A DNA stretch of 64,000 nt from Acetobacter sp. (GCF_022483985.1 NZ_JAKVME010000001.1:558001-622000); one strand, 5' to 3'; positions 24,840 to 33,818 are shown, numbered from the stretch's first letter. Numbers and translations are program-made. Notes: generated by a model not told the origin, from the sequence alone.

Positions 24840-26336
24840 CTATTCTTCGAGCTGAAGCGCCTGCGTTGTCTCAGCGCGTAGTGTCTCGCAAAGAGGCTGG
24901 TTATCGGCCAGTTTCTGACCGAAAGAAGGGACGATCTCCTTGAGCTTTGCATCCCACGCCGAAAGCTGGGCGGGGAAGCACTTGCGGATGACGTTGAGCA
25001 TGATCGGGGCCGCCGTGGAGGCGCCCGGGGAGGCGCCAAGCAGTGCGGCGACCGATCCGTCGGCTGAACTGATGACTTCCGTGCCAAACTGAAGCACGCC
25101 GCCTTTTTTCGCATCCGCCTTGATGACCTGCACGCGCTGGCCCGCCACAACCAGTTCCCAGTCCTCGTCACGCGCATCGGGCACGAAGTCCCGGAGTGCT
25201 TTCATCCGGTCCGTATTGCTCTGGAGTACCTGCTGGATCAGATACTTGGTCAGAGCCCAGTTATCCCGGGCCACAGCCAGAATAGCGCCGATATTGCCAG
25301 CCTTGATCGAGCGCGGCAGATCGAGCAGGGAGCCTGTTTTCAGGAAGCGTGTCGAGAAGCCTGCGTAGGGGCCGAACAGCAGGGCCGGTTCGCCGTCGAT
25401 CATGCGGGTGTCGAGGTGAGGAACGGACATCGGAGGCGCGCCGACAGAGGCTTTGCCATAGACCTTGGCGCGGTGAGCCGCGATGACATCCGGATTCTTG
25501 CAACGCAGGAACTGTCCGCTGACCGGAAAACCGCCATAACCACGCGCTTCCGGGATGCCTGTCTTCTGGAGCAGCGGGAGCGCCGCGCCACCAGCGCCGA
25601 TGAAGATGAAGCGGGCGCTGATCGTGCGTGACTGGCCTGTATGCCGCGCCTTGACGCGCACGTTCCAGCGTCCGTCAGCGCCCCGTTTGATGTCTTCGAC
25701 CTCGTGGCCGGTATGAAGAGCGACCCCCGGTTTCTGCAGGAGAGCCTTGATCAGCAGATGAGACAGTGCGCCGAAATTGACGTCCGTGCCGGAGGCAATC
25801 CACGTTGCCGCCAGTTTTTCGTCTGCCGAGCGGTTTTTCATGACCAGCGGCATCCACTGGCGTAGCTGCTCGAAGTCTTCCGAATACCGCATGCCGGAAA
25901 AGAGAGGATGATCTTTCAGCGCCTCATAGCGACGACGGAGAAAATCGACGTTCTTGTCGCCCCACACGAAACTCATATGCGCGACGGGGGTGATGAAGTC
26001 GCGCGGATTGGCGATCTGGCCGGTTTTGACAAGATAGGACCAGAACTGGCGTGACACCTGAAACTGCTCGTTGACGTTCAGCGCCTTGCTGATGTCGATG
26101 CTGCCGTCAGCGTTTTCGGAGGTGTAGTTCAGTTCGCAGAGGGCGGAGTGGCCGGTCCCGGCATTGTTCCAGGCGTTCGAGCTTTCCTGCGCGACGTCGT
26201 CAAGGCGTTCGAAAATGTCGATCGTCCAGTCAGGCTGCAACGTGTTGAGAAAGGTGCCGAGCGTGGCGCTCATGACACCTCCGCCAATCAGGAGAACGTC
26301 CGTCGAAGCACGGACTTCAGTCGTTGCAGCACTCAT
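24840..26336 (-). CDS. mqo: Malate:quinone oxidoreductase
   Basis: 498-residue FAD membrane-associated enzyme that oxidises malate to oxaloacetate and passes electrons to quinone, replacing or helping NAD-malate dehydrogenase. The FAD site is LLIGGGVMSATLG; NAWNNAGTGHSALCELNYT and GPYAGFSTRFLK are family signatures, and the C-terminal LLGASPGASTAAPIML is conserved. The ATG at 26336 follows GGAGAGAG. It overlaps by four bases (ATGA) the end of a 79-codon upstream frame, so its translation may be coupled to that frame. Confidence 0.96.
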   Translation of the reverse strand: MSAATTEVRASTDVLLIGGGVMSATLGTFLNTLQPDWTIDIFERLDDVAQESSNAWNNAGTGHSALCELNYTSENADGSIDISKALNVNEQFQVSRQFWSYLVKTGQIANPRDFITPVAHMSFVWGDKNVDFLRRRYEALKDHPLFSGMRYSEDFEQLRQWMPLVMKNRSADEKLAATWIASGTDVNFGALSHLLIKALLQKPGVALHTGHEVEDIKRGADGRWNVRVKARHTGQSRTISARFIFIGAGGAALPLLQKTGIPEARGYGGFPVSGQFLRCKNPDVIAAHRAKVYGKASVGAPPMSVPHLDTRMIDGEPALLFGPYAGFSTRFLKTGSLLDLPRSIKAGNIGAILAVARDNWALTKYLIQQVLQSNTDRMKALRDFVPDARDEDWELVVAGQRVQVIKADAKKGGVLQFGTEVISSADGSVAALLGASPGASTAAPIMLNVIRKCFPAQLSAWDAKLKEIVPSFGQKLADNQPLCETLRAETTQALQLEE

Positions 26337-26572
26337 AACTCTCTCCGGTCGATAAGATGTGACACGTCACAGGGATACATTGCCTGAGTAGGGGCCTGAG
26401 CAGGAGCCTGAATAGAGGCCTGAGTCGGGCCGTGGGCCGGGAGAATGACCCGGTCGGGGCAATAAGAAAAGTCTGCCGCGGACCATAAATCTTCCCGGCA
26501 TTCCGTCATTGCTGGCTGCTCAACACTTCCAAGGCCTGTGTAATCCCAGAACATCGTCACCGGTATGCACAT
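26333..26572 (-). CDS. Possible 79-residue leader ORF coupled to mqo
   Basis: Frame from ATG 26572 to a TGA that overlaps the mqo start codon. It encodes a non-hydrophobic peptide with several Cys residues and, near residues 49-64, four 4-residue repeats ending QA (PTQA SIQA PAQA PTQA), made by a 12-bp tandem repeat. The ribosome site is poor (GGACAAATC before ATG). It could be a translated leader that sets mqo expression, or chance. No homologous family recognised. Confidence 0.35.
   Translation of the reverse strand: MCIPVTMFWDYTGLGSVEQPAMTECREDLWSAADFSYCPDRVILPAHGPTQASIQAPAQAPTQAMYPCDVSHLIDRREL
26382..26429. repeat. Four imperfect 12-bp tandem repeats before mqo
   Basis: GCCTGAGTAGGG, GCCTGAGCAGGA, GCCTGAATAGAG and GCCTGAGTCGGG follow one another without gaps, 46 to 93 bases upstream of the mqo start. 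The spacing is a multiple of three, so the leader frame stays open whatever the copy number. Confidence 0.9.
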
Positions 26573-26706
26573 GATTTGTCCGGTTTACGGCATCATCTCT
26601 TTGCGAGCATCGGGAAACGGCACTGGTTATCAGGCGTTCTGCTCCCACATGATGTCGTGTTCGGCGGCTCAGGCCGGGACGCAGACAGTTTGAAGGAGCG
26701 ACAGCA

Positions 26707-27138
26707 ATGACGATCAGAAAATTCGGCACAGCCCACTGGGAAGGGAACATCAAAGAAGGCAAGGGCCTGATTTCCACCGAGAGCGGCGCCCTGAAGGATC
26801 AGCCTTACGGCTTCAACACCCGTTTTGAAGGCAAGCCCGGCTCCAATCCGGAAGAATTGATCGGCGCCGCCCATGCCTCCTGCTTCACGATGGCGCTTTC
26901 CCTTATCCTTGGAGACGCCGGATACACGGCGACGTCTCTTGATACAAAGGCTGTCGTGTCTCTGGACAAGCAGGAGGGCGGTTTCGCCATCACCGCGATC
27001 AATCTGACGCTTTCCGGCACAGTGCCGGGTGTCAGTCAGGAGGAGTTTCAGACTCTGGCGCAGAAGGCGAAAGAGAACTGCCCGGTTTCCAAGCTGTTCA
27101 AGACGGAGATTACTCTCGACGCTACTCTTTCAGCCTGA
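26707..27138 (+). CDS. osmC: OsmC/Ohr family peroxiredoxin
   Basis: 143-residue thiol peroxidase that reduces organic hydroperoxides. The two reactive cysteines are Cys59 (AAHASCFTMAL) and Cys125 (KENCPVSKLF); the opening TAHWEGNIKEGKG fits the OsmC branch rather than Ohr. A strong ribosome site, GAAGGAG, lies eight bases before the ATG. It is divergent from mqo and monocistronic, with the convergent membrane-protein gene downstream. Confidence 0.94.
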   Translation: MTIRKFGTAHWEGNIKEGKGLISTESGALKDQPYGFNTRFEGKPGSNPEELIGAAHASCFTMALSLILGDAGYTATSLDTKAVVSLDKQEGGFAITAINLTLSGTVPGVSQEEFQTLAQKAKENCPVSKLFKTEITLDATLSA

Positions 27139-27239
27139 ATCGGCGCTGAACGCGGCGTCACGGTCTCGACGCGAGTGGCATCCGGGTAGGAAAGGCAAGT
27201 CTTTTCCTGCCCGGGCTGGCAGTCGCCGTTCCGGTCAGT

Positions 27240-27713
27240 TTATCCCGCAAAAACAGGCTTGCTGACCATAAGCCAGAAAACGACGACCAGCCCCACGAAG
27301 GCTGGCCAGCCGAGCACGAACCACCACAGGAACGCCCGCTGAAAAGAAGACGGAAGAGGTTCATCCCGAACTGCGGCGTGTTCGGCCTCTCGCGCCATGC
27401 GTATCTGAAGTCCCACGACTGGAAACCAGCATAGGGCCGCGACGACATAAGCCGCGTATGTCAGAACCAGCCACGGAGACAGAAGGCTGTATCCGTCCAT
27501 GATGGCGAGCCAGACTCCCGTAACGGGCTGGATGACGCCGGAAGGGCATGTCAGGCACCAGTCGGAACGGACAACCCGGCGAGCGGCCAGAGCGATTTCC
27601 CGCACACTGCCTGTCAGGCGGGATATGACCAGAACCAGCGCCGTCATGATGCCTGAGGCAAACAGGACGCAACTGCTGAAGACATGTGTGACGAGCAGAA
27701 GCTGGTGCAGCAT
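27240..27713 (-). CDS. DUF2269-like integral membrane protein
   Basis: 157-residue protein with four predicted membrane helices. The helices carry the family motif SDWCLTCPSGVIQPVTG after the second one. The family has no assigned function. The ATG at 27713 lies two bases after the stop of the preceding membrane-protein gene, whose last codons contain its AAAGGAGG ribosome site. The two small membrane proteins and the SDR-DoxX protein upstream form one operon and may work together in the membrane. Confidence 0.82.
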   Translation of the reverse strand: MLHQLLLVTHVFSSCVLFASGIMTALVLVISRLTGSVREIALAARRVVRSDWCLTCPSGVIQPVTGVWLAIMDGYSLLSPWLVLTYAAYVVAALCWFPVVGLQIRMAREAEHAAVRDEPLPSSFQRAFLWWFVLGWPAFVGLVVVFWLMVSKPVFAG

Positions 27714-27715
27714 GT

Positions 27716-28144
27716 TCAGCCTCCTTTCCCAAGCATACGCCAGATGGCTGCTCCAAATCCCAGTGTCGCCATCGCGTAAAAACCTGCGGCGATCATGAGA
27801 CTACGGAAGGGTGGAGACCCGGAGGGACGGAACAGGAGACACGTCATGCCCAGACAGAGGCTGATGAGAGCCAGTAGTCCCGAACGGAGCGCGGAGGAAA
27901 TCCAGGGGACATCGGGGGGAATGTGAAACAGGCCGACCAGATGGATACCGGAGAAGATGAGTATGCCGAAGAACGGCACGGTCAGCACCAGTCCGGCGAA
28001 CAGAATCGCCTGAAAAACACCGCCTTCCTGACGGTTTTCTGATTGATCGGCCAGAGCGAGAGCAAGCTGGAAAAAGCCGCCAAAGCTCAGCCCGGCGACC
28101 ATGATCGCCGAGAAAACATGCAACGGAAGCCAGAACGTGCTCAT
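27716..28144 (-). CDS. Small four-helix membrane protein, DUF2269-like
   Basis: 142-residue hydrophobic protein starting MSTFWLPLHVFSAIMVAG. Four membrane helices can be read; the first contains a His (LHVF) and the layout resembles its downstream neighbour, suggesting an old duplication. No catalytic motif. It begins six bases after the SDR-DoxX gene and ends two bases before the DUF2269 gene. Confidence 0.78.
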   Translation of the reverse strand: MSTFWLPLHVFSAIMVAGLSFGGFFQLALALADQSENRQEGGVFQAILFAGLVLTVPFFGILIFSGIHLVGLFHIPPDVPWISSALRSGLLALISLCLGMTCLLFRPSGSPPFRSLMIAAGFYAMATLGFGAAIWRMLGKGG

Positions 28145-28150
28145 GAAATC

Positions 28151-29455
28151 TTACCGGTCGTCATCGGTCAGCGCGAGCACGGCGAGCAACCCCAGGATCG
28201 GCAGATTTTTCAGCAGTGCACCGTACGGATTTTTCCACAAACCCGGCTTCAGGATAGTCAGTCCGACGCTATATCCCGCGACAAGTCCGGCCTGACGACG
28301 CCACCCGCGTTTATGCACGCGCCCAGTAAAGATCTCCCAGACGAAAAACAGATCGACGAGGGAAAAACCATATCCCGCCGCACGGGCTGCGCGGGGTGGC
28401 ACACCTTTTGCGGACAGAACGGTTTCGGCTTCCTTTCCCGCCGCCAGTCCGGCCAGTCCCGATCCCAGCCAGAGCAGACCGATGGAGGCTGAAAGCGCCG
28501 GTCGCAGGGCATGAAGCTTGGCGTGCCAGCGATCCTGAACGGACGAAGGGTTTTCCTGAAGAAAATCACTCATGGAGCGCGGCGTGACGCCGAACGTCGT
28601 CTGGCCGGGTAGGGGTGGCGTGGGCGAGATATAATCCGTGGCAAGCTGCTCGTGGATGGCGCTGCAAAGCCCGCCGATGGGAAAGACATCGCCCAGTCTG
28701 GCCAGCGCACGGGTCAAGCCGTCAGGCACAGCAATGTCCCGTGGGGTGGAAAAGCCCAGCCATGCCCGGATTTTCAGGGCGATATCGCGCGTGGTCAGCA
28801 CCTCCGGACCACAGACATTCACGACCGCCGTCTGTTCCGTGACGGACGCGGTCAGCGCGGAGCGGACGACTTCCGCCATGTCGGGAAGGCAGACCGGCTG
28901 GAATTTCTGACGGCCCCCGTCCATGAGCGGCAGAAAGCCTGGTAGAGCGCACAGACCGCGTATCGCACTGCTCCCGCCATAACTGCCTTTGCCATAAAGG
29001 AATGAAGGACGCAGGATCACAACTGTCAGGGCAGGATGCGTGAGAGAGGCTTTCTGGAGCAGTTGCTCGCTTTCGAGCTTGGACGCGGCGTAGGGCGTTG
29101 TCGCGTGATCGATCCCTATCGCTGAAATATGGATGATACGGGCAACGCCGGCTTTCTCGCAGGCGGCAAGCAGCTTTTCGGTGCCGGTCACATGGACATC
29201 GCGTTCCGAAAAACCTGCTCCGCCTTTGAGAACGCCGACACAGTTTACAACGGCCTCACAGCCAGTGAGGTCGGCGGCAAGATCGGTGGCGCGTCCTTTT
29301 ACGATATCGAATGATACGGTTCTGGCGGCTGGAAAACGGCGCGCCGTACGTGCCGCGTCCCGACAGAAGAGGGTGACGTTGTGTCCATGGGCAAGGAGGT
29401 TGGCGACTATTTCCGAACCGATGAAGCCGGAGCCTCCTATGACCGCCACATGCAT
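28151..29455 (-). CDS. SDR-family NAD(P)-binding protein fused to a DoxX-like membrane domain
   Basis: 434-residue two-part protein. Residues 1 to about 290 are an atypical short-chain dehydrogenase of the NDUFA9-like kind: dinucleotide site IGGSGFIGSEIV, then HISAIGID and YAASKLESE (Tyr and Lys kept). The C-terminal 130 residues hold four membrane helices of the DoxX-like type (LLWLGSGLAGLAAG, GYGFSLVDLFFVWE). It is therefore tethered to the membrane and may handle a quinone or lipid substrate; this is inferred. It leads the operon with two small membrane proteins. Confidence 0.87.
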   Translation of the reverse strand: MHVAVIGGSGFIGSEIVANLLAHGHNVTLFCRDAARTARRFPAARTVSFDIVKGRATDLAADLTGCEAVVNCVGVLKGGAGFSERDVHVTGTEKLLAACEKAGVARIIHISAIGIDHATTPYAASKLESEQLLQKASLTHPALTVVILRPSFLYGKGSYGGSSAIRGLCALPGFLPLMDGGRQKFQPVCLPDMAEVVRSALTASVTEQTAVVNVCGPEVLTTRDIALKIRAWLGFSTPRDIAVPDGLTRALARLGDVFPIGGLCSAIHEQLATDYISPTPPLPGQTTFGVTPRSMSDFLQENPSSVQDRWHAKLHALRPALSASIGLLWLGSGLAGLAAGKEAETVLSAKGVPPRAARAAGYGFSLVDLFFVWEIFTGRVHKRGWRRQAGLVAGYSVGLTILKPGLWKNPYGALLKNLPILGLLAVLALTDDDR

Positions 29456-29536
29456 TTTCTACCCCAGTGTCGCCGAGAGAATCTCAGTCGTTTCTATGTA
29501 TTGAGGGTAAGATCAGCAAGCTGGCATTTTTGGATA

Positions 29537-29577
29537 CGTCTTTTCTTTCCGTGATAAAAATCAGGAAAGAAAAGACG
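29537..29577. terminator. 14-bp perfect inverted repeat between bioB and the SDR-DoxX gene
   Basis: CGTCTTTTCTTTCC (29537-29550) and GGAAAGAAAAGACG (29564-29577) are exact complements; the loop itself contains TGAT-AAAA-ATCA, which extends pairing. The pyrimidine-rich arm means transcripts from either side make a U-containing stem. Probable bioB terminator and insulator of the next gene. Confidence 0.5.
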
Positions 29578-29638
29578 GACCGGGTGACATGATGCCTGAC
29601 TGGCAGGAAGCTGAAACAGGGAAGTAGAGCTTTCCCCG

Positions 29639-30646
29639 TTATTTGGCGGAAACCGTGGTGCTCATGCCCAGCCTGTCGAGCAACTGGCGGTCCCGTGTCG
29701 CCGCCGGGTTCGGGGTCGTCAGCAGGCGTTCGCCGTAGAAGATCGAGTTTGCTCCGGCCAGAAAGCACAGCGTCTGCGCCTCATCCGTCATGTTCTCGCG
29801 TCCGGCGGCGAGGCGCACATGGCTGGAAGGCATCGTGATGCGTGCGACGGCGATCACGCGGACGAAATCAATCGGATCGACGTCCTCGGCCGTTTGCAGC
29901 GGTGTTCCGGCCACCTTGACCAGCAGGTTGATCGGCACGCTCTCGGGATGCTTCGGCATCGAGGCGAGCGACGCGATCATCCCGGCGCGGTCTGACTCCC
30001 CTTCGCCCATGCCGACAATCCCGCCGCAGCATACATTGATGCCTGCATCGCGCACGTTGGACAGTGTGTCGAGACGATCCTGATAGGTGCGCGTGGAGAT
30101 GATCTCGCCATAAAATTCCGGCGAGGTGTCGATGTTGTGGTTGTAGTAATCCAGACCTGCATCCTTGAGGCGATGCGCCTGCCGGTCGTCCAGCATCCCG
30201 AGGGTGACGCAGGTTTCGAGACCCAGCGCCTTCACGCCTTCGATCATGGAACAGACCGTTTCCAGATCGTGATCCTTGGGGGAGCGCCATGCTGCTCCCA
30301 TGCAGAACCGGGCGGCTCCGGCTTCCTTGGCGCGTTTTGCTTCCGCGATCACGCCGTCAACCGCCATGAGTTTTTCCGCCTTGATCCGTTCGTCATGGCG
30401 TGAACTCTGCGGGCAGTAGGCGCAGTCTTCCGGGCAGCCGCCTGTCTTGATCGACAGAAGAGTCGAAATCTGGATTTCCGTCGGATCGAAAAACTGCCGG
30501 TGCAGGGTCTGCGCCCGGTAAAGCAGTTCGGGGAAGGGAAGATTCAGAAGCGTTACGACTTCCTCACGTGTCCAGTCGTGCCTTAACGGCGTTCCTGCGT
30601 TCGTCTGTGACGGGGAAAGGGCGCTGAGGGAGCTGCCGTCTGCCAT
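29639..30646 (-). CDS. bioB: Biotin synthase
   Basis: 335-residue radical SAM enzyme that inserts sulfur into dethiobiotin in the last step of biotin synthesis. The cluster-binding cysteines are Cys71, Cys75 and Cys78 ([14 protein letters not shown]); [24 protein letters not shown] and the late [10 protein letters not shown] are conserved. Other bio genes are not adjacent. It is divergent from the EAL-domain gene. No BioR or BirA operator was recognised in the 193-base divergent gap. Confidence 0.96.
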   Translation of the reverse strand: MADGSSLSALSPSQTNAGTPLRHDWTREEVVTLLNLPFPELLYRAQTLHRQFFDPTEIQISTLLSIKTGGCPEDCAYCPQSSRHDERIKAEKLMAVDGVIAEAKRAKEAGAARFCMGAAWRSPKDHDLETVCSMIEGVKALGLETCVTLGMLDDRQAHRLKDAGLDYYNHNIDTSPEFYGEIISTRTYQDRLDTLSNVRDAGINVCCGGIVGMGEGESDRAGMIASLASMPKHPESVPINLLVKVAGTPLQTAEDVDPIDFVRVIAVARITMPSSHVRLAAGRENMTDEAQTLCFLAGANSIFYGERLLTTPNPAATRDRQLLDRLGMSTTVSAK

Positions 30647-30839
30647 GGCTGGAAGATGTTCCTGTTATCTGCGGGGTGTCCGTTCTGGCACGGAATGCCC
30701 TCGGTTTTCAACGCGCAGAAAGGTCCGGTCCGTGTGGAGCGGAATAATGAGGAATATTCGTTGCGGACCGAGGCTGCTGAGAGGGCAATGTTTAAACACT
30801 TTTTATCTTCTGTCGGGCATCGTTACGCATTGAACTGCG

Positions 30840-32645
30840 ATGAGTGTGTCGGATCAGATGGGGCTCCACGAGAATGATAGAGCCAGCGCTTCCGTCGAGC
30901 GCAGGCTGGAACAGCTGGCGGCTCTGGCATTCGCTGCGGCAGACGTGCTGTTTGAGGTGGATCGAGCCTTCAGAATCCGTCATGTCGGAGGAGCCATTCA
31001 GAAGCTGACGGGGCATAGCGCCCGATCAGTCAGAAACATGTCGCTGTTTGACATGCTTATTCCCTCGGATCGCATCTTTCTGAAGCGGGTTGTGGAGGCG
31101 TTCGATCAGGGCAAGCCCGTCAGTCGTACGGCTGTCCGGTTTCTGCGCGGCGAAAGTGAAAACACGGTCGCGATGCTGGGCATGACGGTCATGCCGGGCA
31201 GTGTCGGAGAGCGCCTTGTAACCGCGACCATTCTCGACCGCGGCTTTGCCCCGGCCCCGTCCGAAGATGGTTTCCTCGATCGTTCCGCCTTTCTGGGCGT
31301 TGCAAAACAACTGGTCTCGACGGGGGGCGAAAAGGCGCAGTTCAATCTTGTGATGCTGGCTTTACCGCAGGCGGTCAGCGGCACCGCCATGCAGGATACG
31401 GCGCTCGGCAGGGCGTTCTATGCGGAAATAGAAGCTGTTCTGCGCTTCAGCAGCGAAAACGGTGTTGTCACCCGTCTGGGCGACGGTGCCTTTGCCTACT
31501 TCCAGAAGGTTGAGGATGATCCCGGTCTCGTGGCGGAGAAGATCGCTGAGGTGGCGGAAGTCCCGCTGACCCGTCCCTGTGTCCAGAAGCTGCTGCTCGA
31601 TGCGATGCTCATGGAGCACAAGGAAATCGAGAAGGCGCTGAATCACGCGCTTGAAACGTTTGCGGATGAAAAGACAAGGCAGATCATAGCCTTCGAGAAT
31701 CTGCCAGACTGTCTGGCAGCGGCGAACAATCGCGACAGGGGGATGGTGACATCCTGCCGCGACATCATCCGGGACGAGACGTTCTTTCAGGTCCTGCAAC
31801 CCATTCTGACGCTGAAGAACGGGATCATTCAGCATTATGAAGTTCTGACGCGGTTTGCCGAAGGTGTTGCGCGGGGAATCGCCAATACTGGCGACTTCAT
31901 TCAGATCGCCGAACAGATTGGCATGATCAACACCTTTGATCTTCTGAACTGTGTCAAAACCATCAAGCTGCTTCAGCTTCTCCCCAACGAGATCAAGCTG
32001 GCCCTGAATGTTTCCGGGCGCTCCGTGCAATCGCCCGAGTTCGCCAGTCAGATGATGAATCTGCTGGATTCGGCGGAGATGAAGATCAGTCCTTCCCGTC
32101 TGCTCATCGAAATTACCGAAACGCGCGGCATCACCAATTTTCAACAGGCGACCTCGCTCCTTCAGTGGCTGGTGAAACGTGGTCACAGGATCTGTCTGGA
32201 TGACTTTGGCGCGGGCGCGATGAGTTTCGAATATCTTCGCCGTTTTCCGGTCGATTTCGTGAAAATCGATGGTCACTTCTTTCGGAACGCCATGACCAGT
32301 GGACGGGACAGAATTCTGATCAGGGCGATAGCCCGCTGCTCCTTCGAACTCGGGTGCAGGACGGTTGCGGAAATGATCGAGACCGAAGTGGATGCGGCCC
32401 TGGCCAAAGAACTGGGCGTGGAGTGCGGGCAGGGGTGGCTGTTTGGACAGCCCGTCACGGCCGAGCAACTGCTTGCGTCGGTGGAGCGTGTGACCAGACC
32501 ACAGGGACGCGCCGGTTCGACGGGCTTTCCGTTGTCTCGCACCGTCTCCCTGTCACCTCAGCGCGGGGATGGCGATAATGGGTCGTCGCCGGTTCTGAAG
32601 GCGCGGCCACCTCAAAAAAAAATGACGGCGAGAGATAATCTCTGA
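30840..32645 (+). CDS. PAS - degenerate GGDEF - EAL domain protein
   Basis: 601-residue cytoplasmic signalling protein. A PAS-like region covers about residues 20-130, then a GGDEF domain whose signature is lost (RLGDGAFAYF), then an EAL phosphodiesterase domain from about 315. In the EAL domain the metal and catalytic residues look intact: EVLTRF in place of EALxR, LNVSG, LIEITET, LDDFGAGAMSFEYL, VKIDG and AEMIETE. It could therefore hydrolyse c-di-GMP, with the dead GGDEF as a GTP sensor. The tail is Ser/Pro-rich and basic. The start ATG has a weak ribosome site. Confidence 0.87.
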   Translation: MSVSDQMGLHENDRASASVERRLEQLAALAFAAADVLFEVDRAFRIRHVGGAIQKLTGHSARSVRNMSLFDMLIPSDRIFLKRVVEAFDQGKPVSRTAVRFLRGESENTVAMLGMTVMPGSVGERLVTATILDRGFAPAPSEDGFLDRSAFLGVAKQLVSTGGEKAQFNLVMLALPQAVSGTAMQDTALGRAFYAEIEAVLRFSSENGVVTRLGDGAFAYFQKVEDDPGLVAEKIAEVAEVPLTRPCVQKLLLDAMLMEHKEIEKALNHALETFADEKTRQIIAFENLPDCLAAANNRDRGMVTSCRDIIRDETFFQVLQPILTLKNGIIQHYEVLTRFAEGVARGIANTGDFIQIAEQIGMINTFDLLNCVKTIKLLQLLPNEIKLALNVSGRSVQSPEFASQMMNLLDSAEMKISPSRLLIEITETRGITNFQQATSLLQWLVKRGHRICLDDFGAGAMSFEYLRRFPVDFVKIDGHFFRNAMTSGRDRILIRAIARCSFELGCRTVAEMIETEVDAALAKELGVECGQGWLFGQPVTAEQLLASVERVTRPQGRAGSTGFPLSRTVSLSPQRGDGDNGSSPVLKARPPQKKMTARDNL

Positions 32646-32767
32646 CGCTGTTCCGTATTTTCGCGCAGGCCGACGCGGGCAATCCTTTCTGACTCTTCTC
32701 TTGACCTGTCTGGCGTTTAGGCGCAGGCGAGGGCGTTTGACGCCGCAGGTTCAGGACGGGGGAGGCA

Positions 32768-33598
32768 ATGAAGCACTGGCATATCGACCAGATGGACTGG
32801 GACAGTTTCGAGCCATCCAGAGTTGATCCGGATATCGTAGCCGTTGTGAAGGCTGCTTCTGTCGTTGAGCGTAACAGCGTGGATTACGCTGTTTACCTGA
32901 ATCACGTCTTTTCAGACGATGCGGATTTTCAGGAGGCAGCCGATAACTGGGCTCTTGAGGAAGTCCAGCACGGAGACGCACTTGGCCGCTGGGCCATGCT
33001 GGCTGATCCGTCATGGGACTATCCCGCGGCGTTCGAACGCTATCGCAACACGTTCCATATTGATCTGAACACGACCTCGTCCGTCCGTGGCTCGCGGACT
33101 GGCGAACTGATCGCCCGATGTATGGTGGAAACCGGCACATCCTCTTTCTATTCATCTCTGGCGGATGCGACGGATGAGCCTCTTCTGAAAGCCATATGCA
33201 AGCAGATCGCCGCTGATGAATACAGGCATTTCAAGCTGTTCTACGATCACATGCGACGGTATCTGAAACGGGAAAGGCTTGGCGCCTGGGCCCGTACACG
33301 GATCGCTCTGGGCCGTATCACCGAAAGCGAAGACGACGAACTCGCGTCAGCCTATTACACGACAAACGAGCCGCCATCGGTGCGTTACGAACGCAGACGC
33401 TGCATCGCAGGCTACATGTCGCGGGCGATGAAACCCTATCGTCAGAAGCATATCGACCGGGTGACCGGTATGGTTTTCAAGACTATCGGCTTCAAGCCAC
33501 ACAGTCGGTTACATACGCTTGCGGCGCGGCTGGTGTTCGCACTGATCCGCCACCGTCAGCGGAGTTTCGAACGGGAAGCAGCGGCAATCGGCGTCTAG
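32768..33598 (+). CDS. Ferritin-like diiron protein
   Basis: 276-residue helical protein with the four carboxylate/His positions of a diiron four-helix bundle: Glu34 (VVERNS), Glu65 and His68 (LEEVQHGD), Glu121 (VETGTSSF) and Glu151 and His154 (ADEYRHF). The spacing is like rubrerythrin or acyl-ACP desaturase-like proteins. The C-terminal 100 residues are Arg-rich and may bind membrane or nucleic acid. Possible roles are peroxide reduction or hydroxylation; none is shown. The stop codon TAG is itself part of repeat copy B. Confidence 0.85.
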   Translation: MKHWHIDQMDWDSFEPSRVDPDIVAVVKAASVVERNSVDYAVYLNHVFSDDADFQEAADNWALEEVQHGDALGRWAMLADPSWDYPAAFERYRNTFHIDLNTTSSVRGSRTGELIARCMVETGTSSFYSSLADATDEPLLKAICKQIAADEYRHFKLFYDHMRRYLKRERLGAWARTRIALGRITESEDDELASAYYTTNEPPSVRYERRRCIAGYMSRAMKPYRQKHIDRVTGMVFKTIGFKPHSRLHTLAARLVFALIRHRQRSFEREAAAIGV

Positions 33599-33698
33599 AG
33601 TAACATCCGATGAGACGGAATCGTCTGGTTGGATAAAGCTGCTCGATAAACAAGGGGTTAGAGTGGCATCCGTGATCCAGCCTGAATGGATGGCGCTC
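33595..33698 (+). repeat. Double-hairpin intergenic repeat, copy B
   Basis: Plus-strand copy of the element at 22236-22335. It begins CTAGAGTAACATCCGATGAG, overlapping the TAG stop of the ferritin-like gene, and ends in GGATGGCGCTC. The first hairpin here is less perfect (GGATAAAGC in place of GGATGTTGC), and the second keeps GAGTGGCATCC/GGATGGCGCTC with mismatches. It separates the diiron gene from the M13 peptidase gene. Confidence 0.85.
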
Positions 33699-33818
33699 CA
33701 GCGCCTGCGTGTGGCCGCACGACTTTGACCCGTGTCGGTCGCCGTCCTACCATGCCCGGAACAGATCGTTGAAACAGGGAGCCGTAATGGCTTCTGTGTC
33801 ACAAGGTGTTGTCTCTGC

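Noticed and set aside
31362..32468. 368-codon minus-strand open frame
   Set aside because: Antisense to the EAL domain, whose catalytic motifs are intact on the plus strand.
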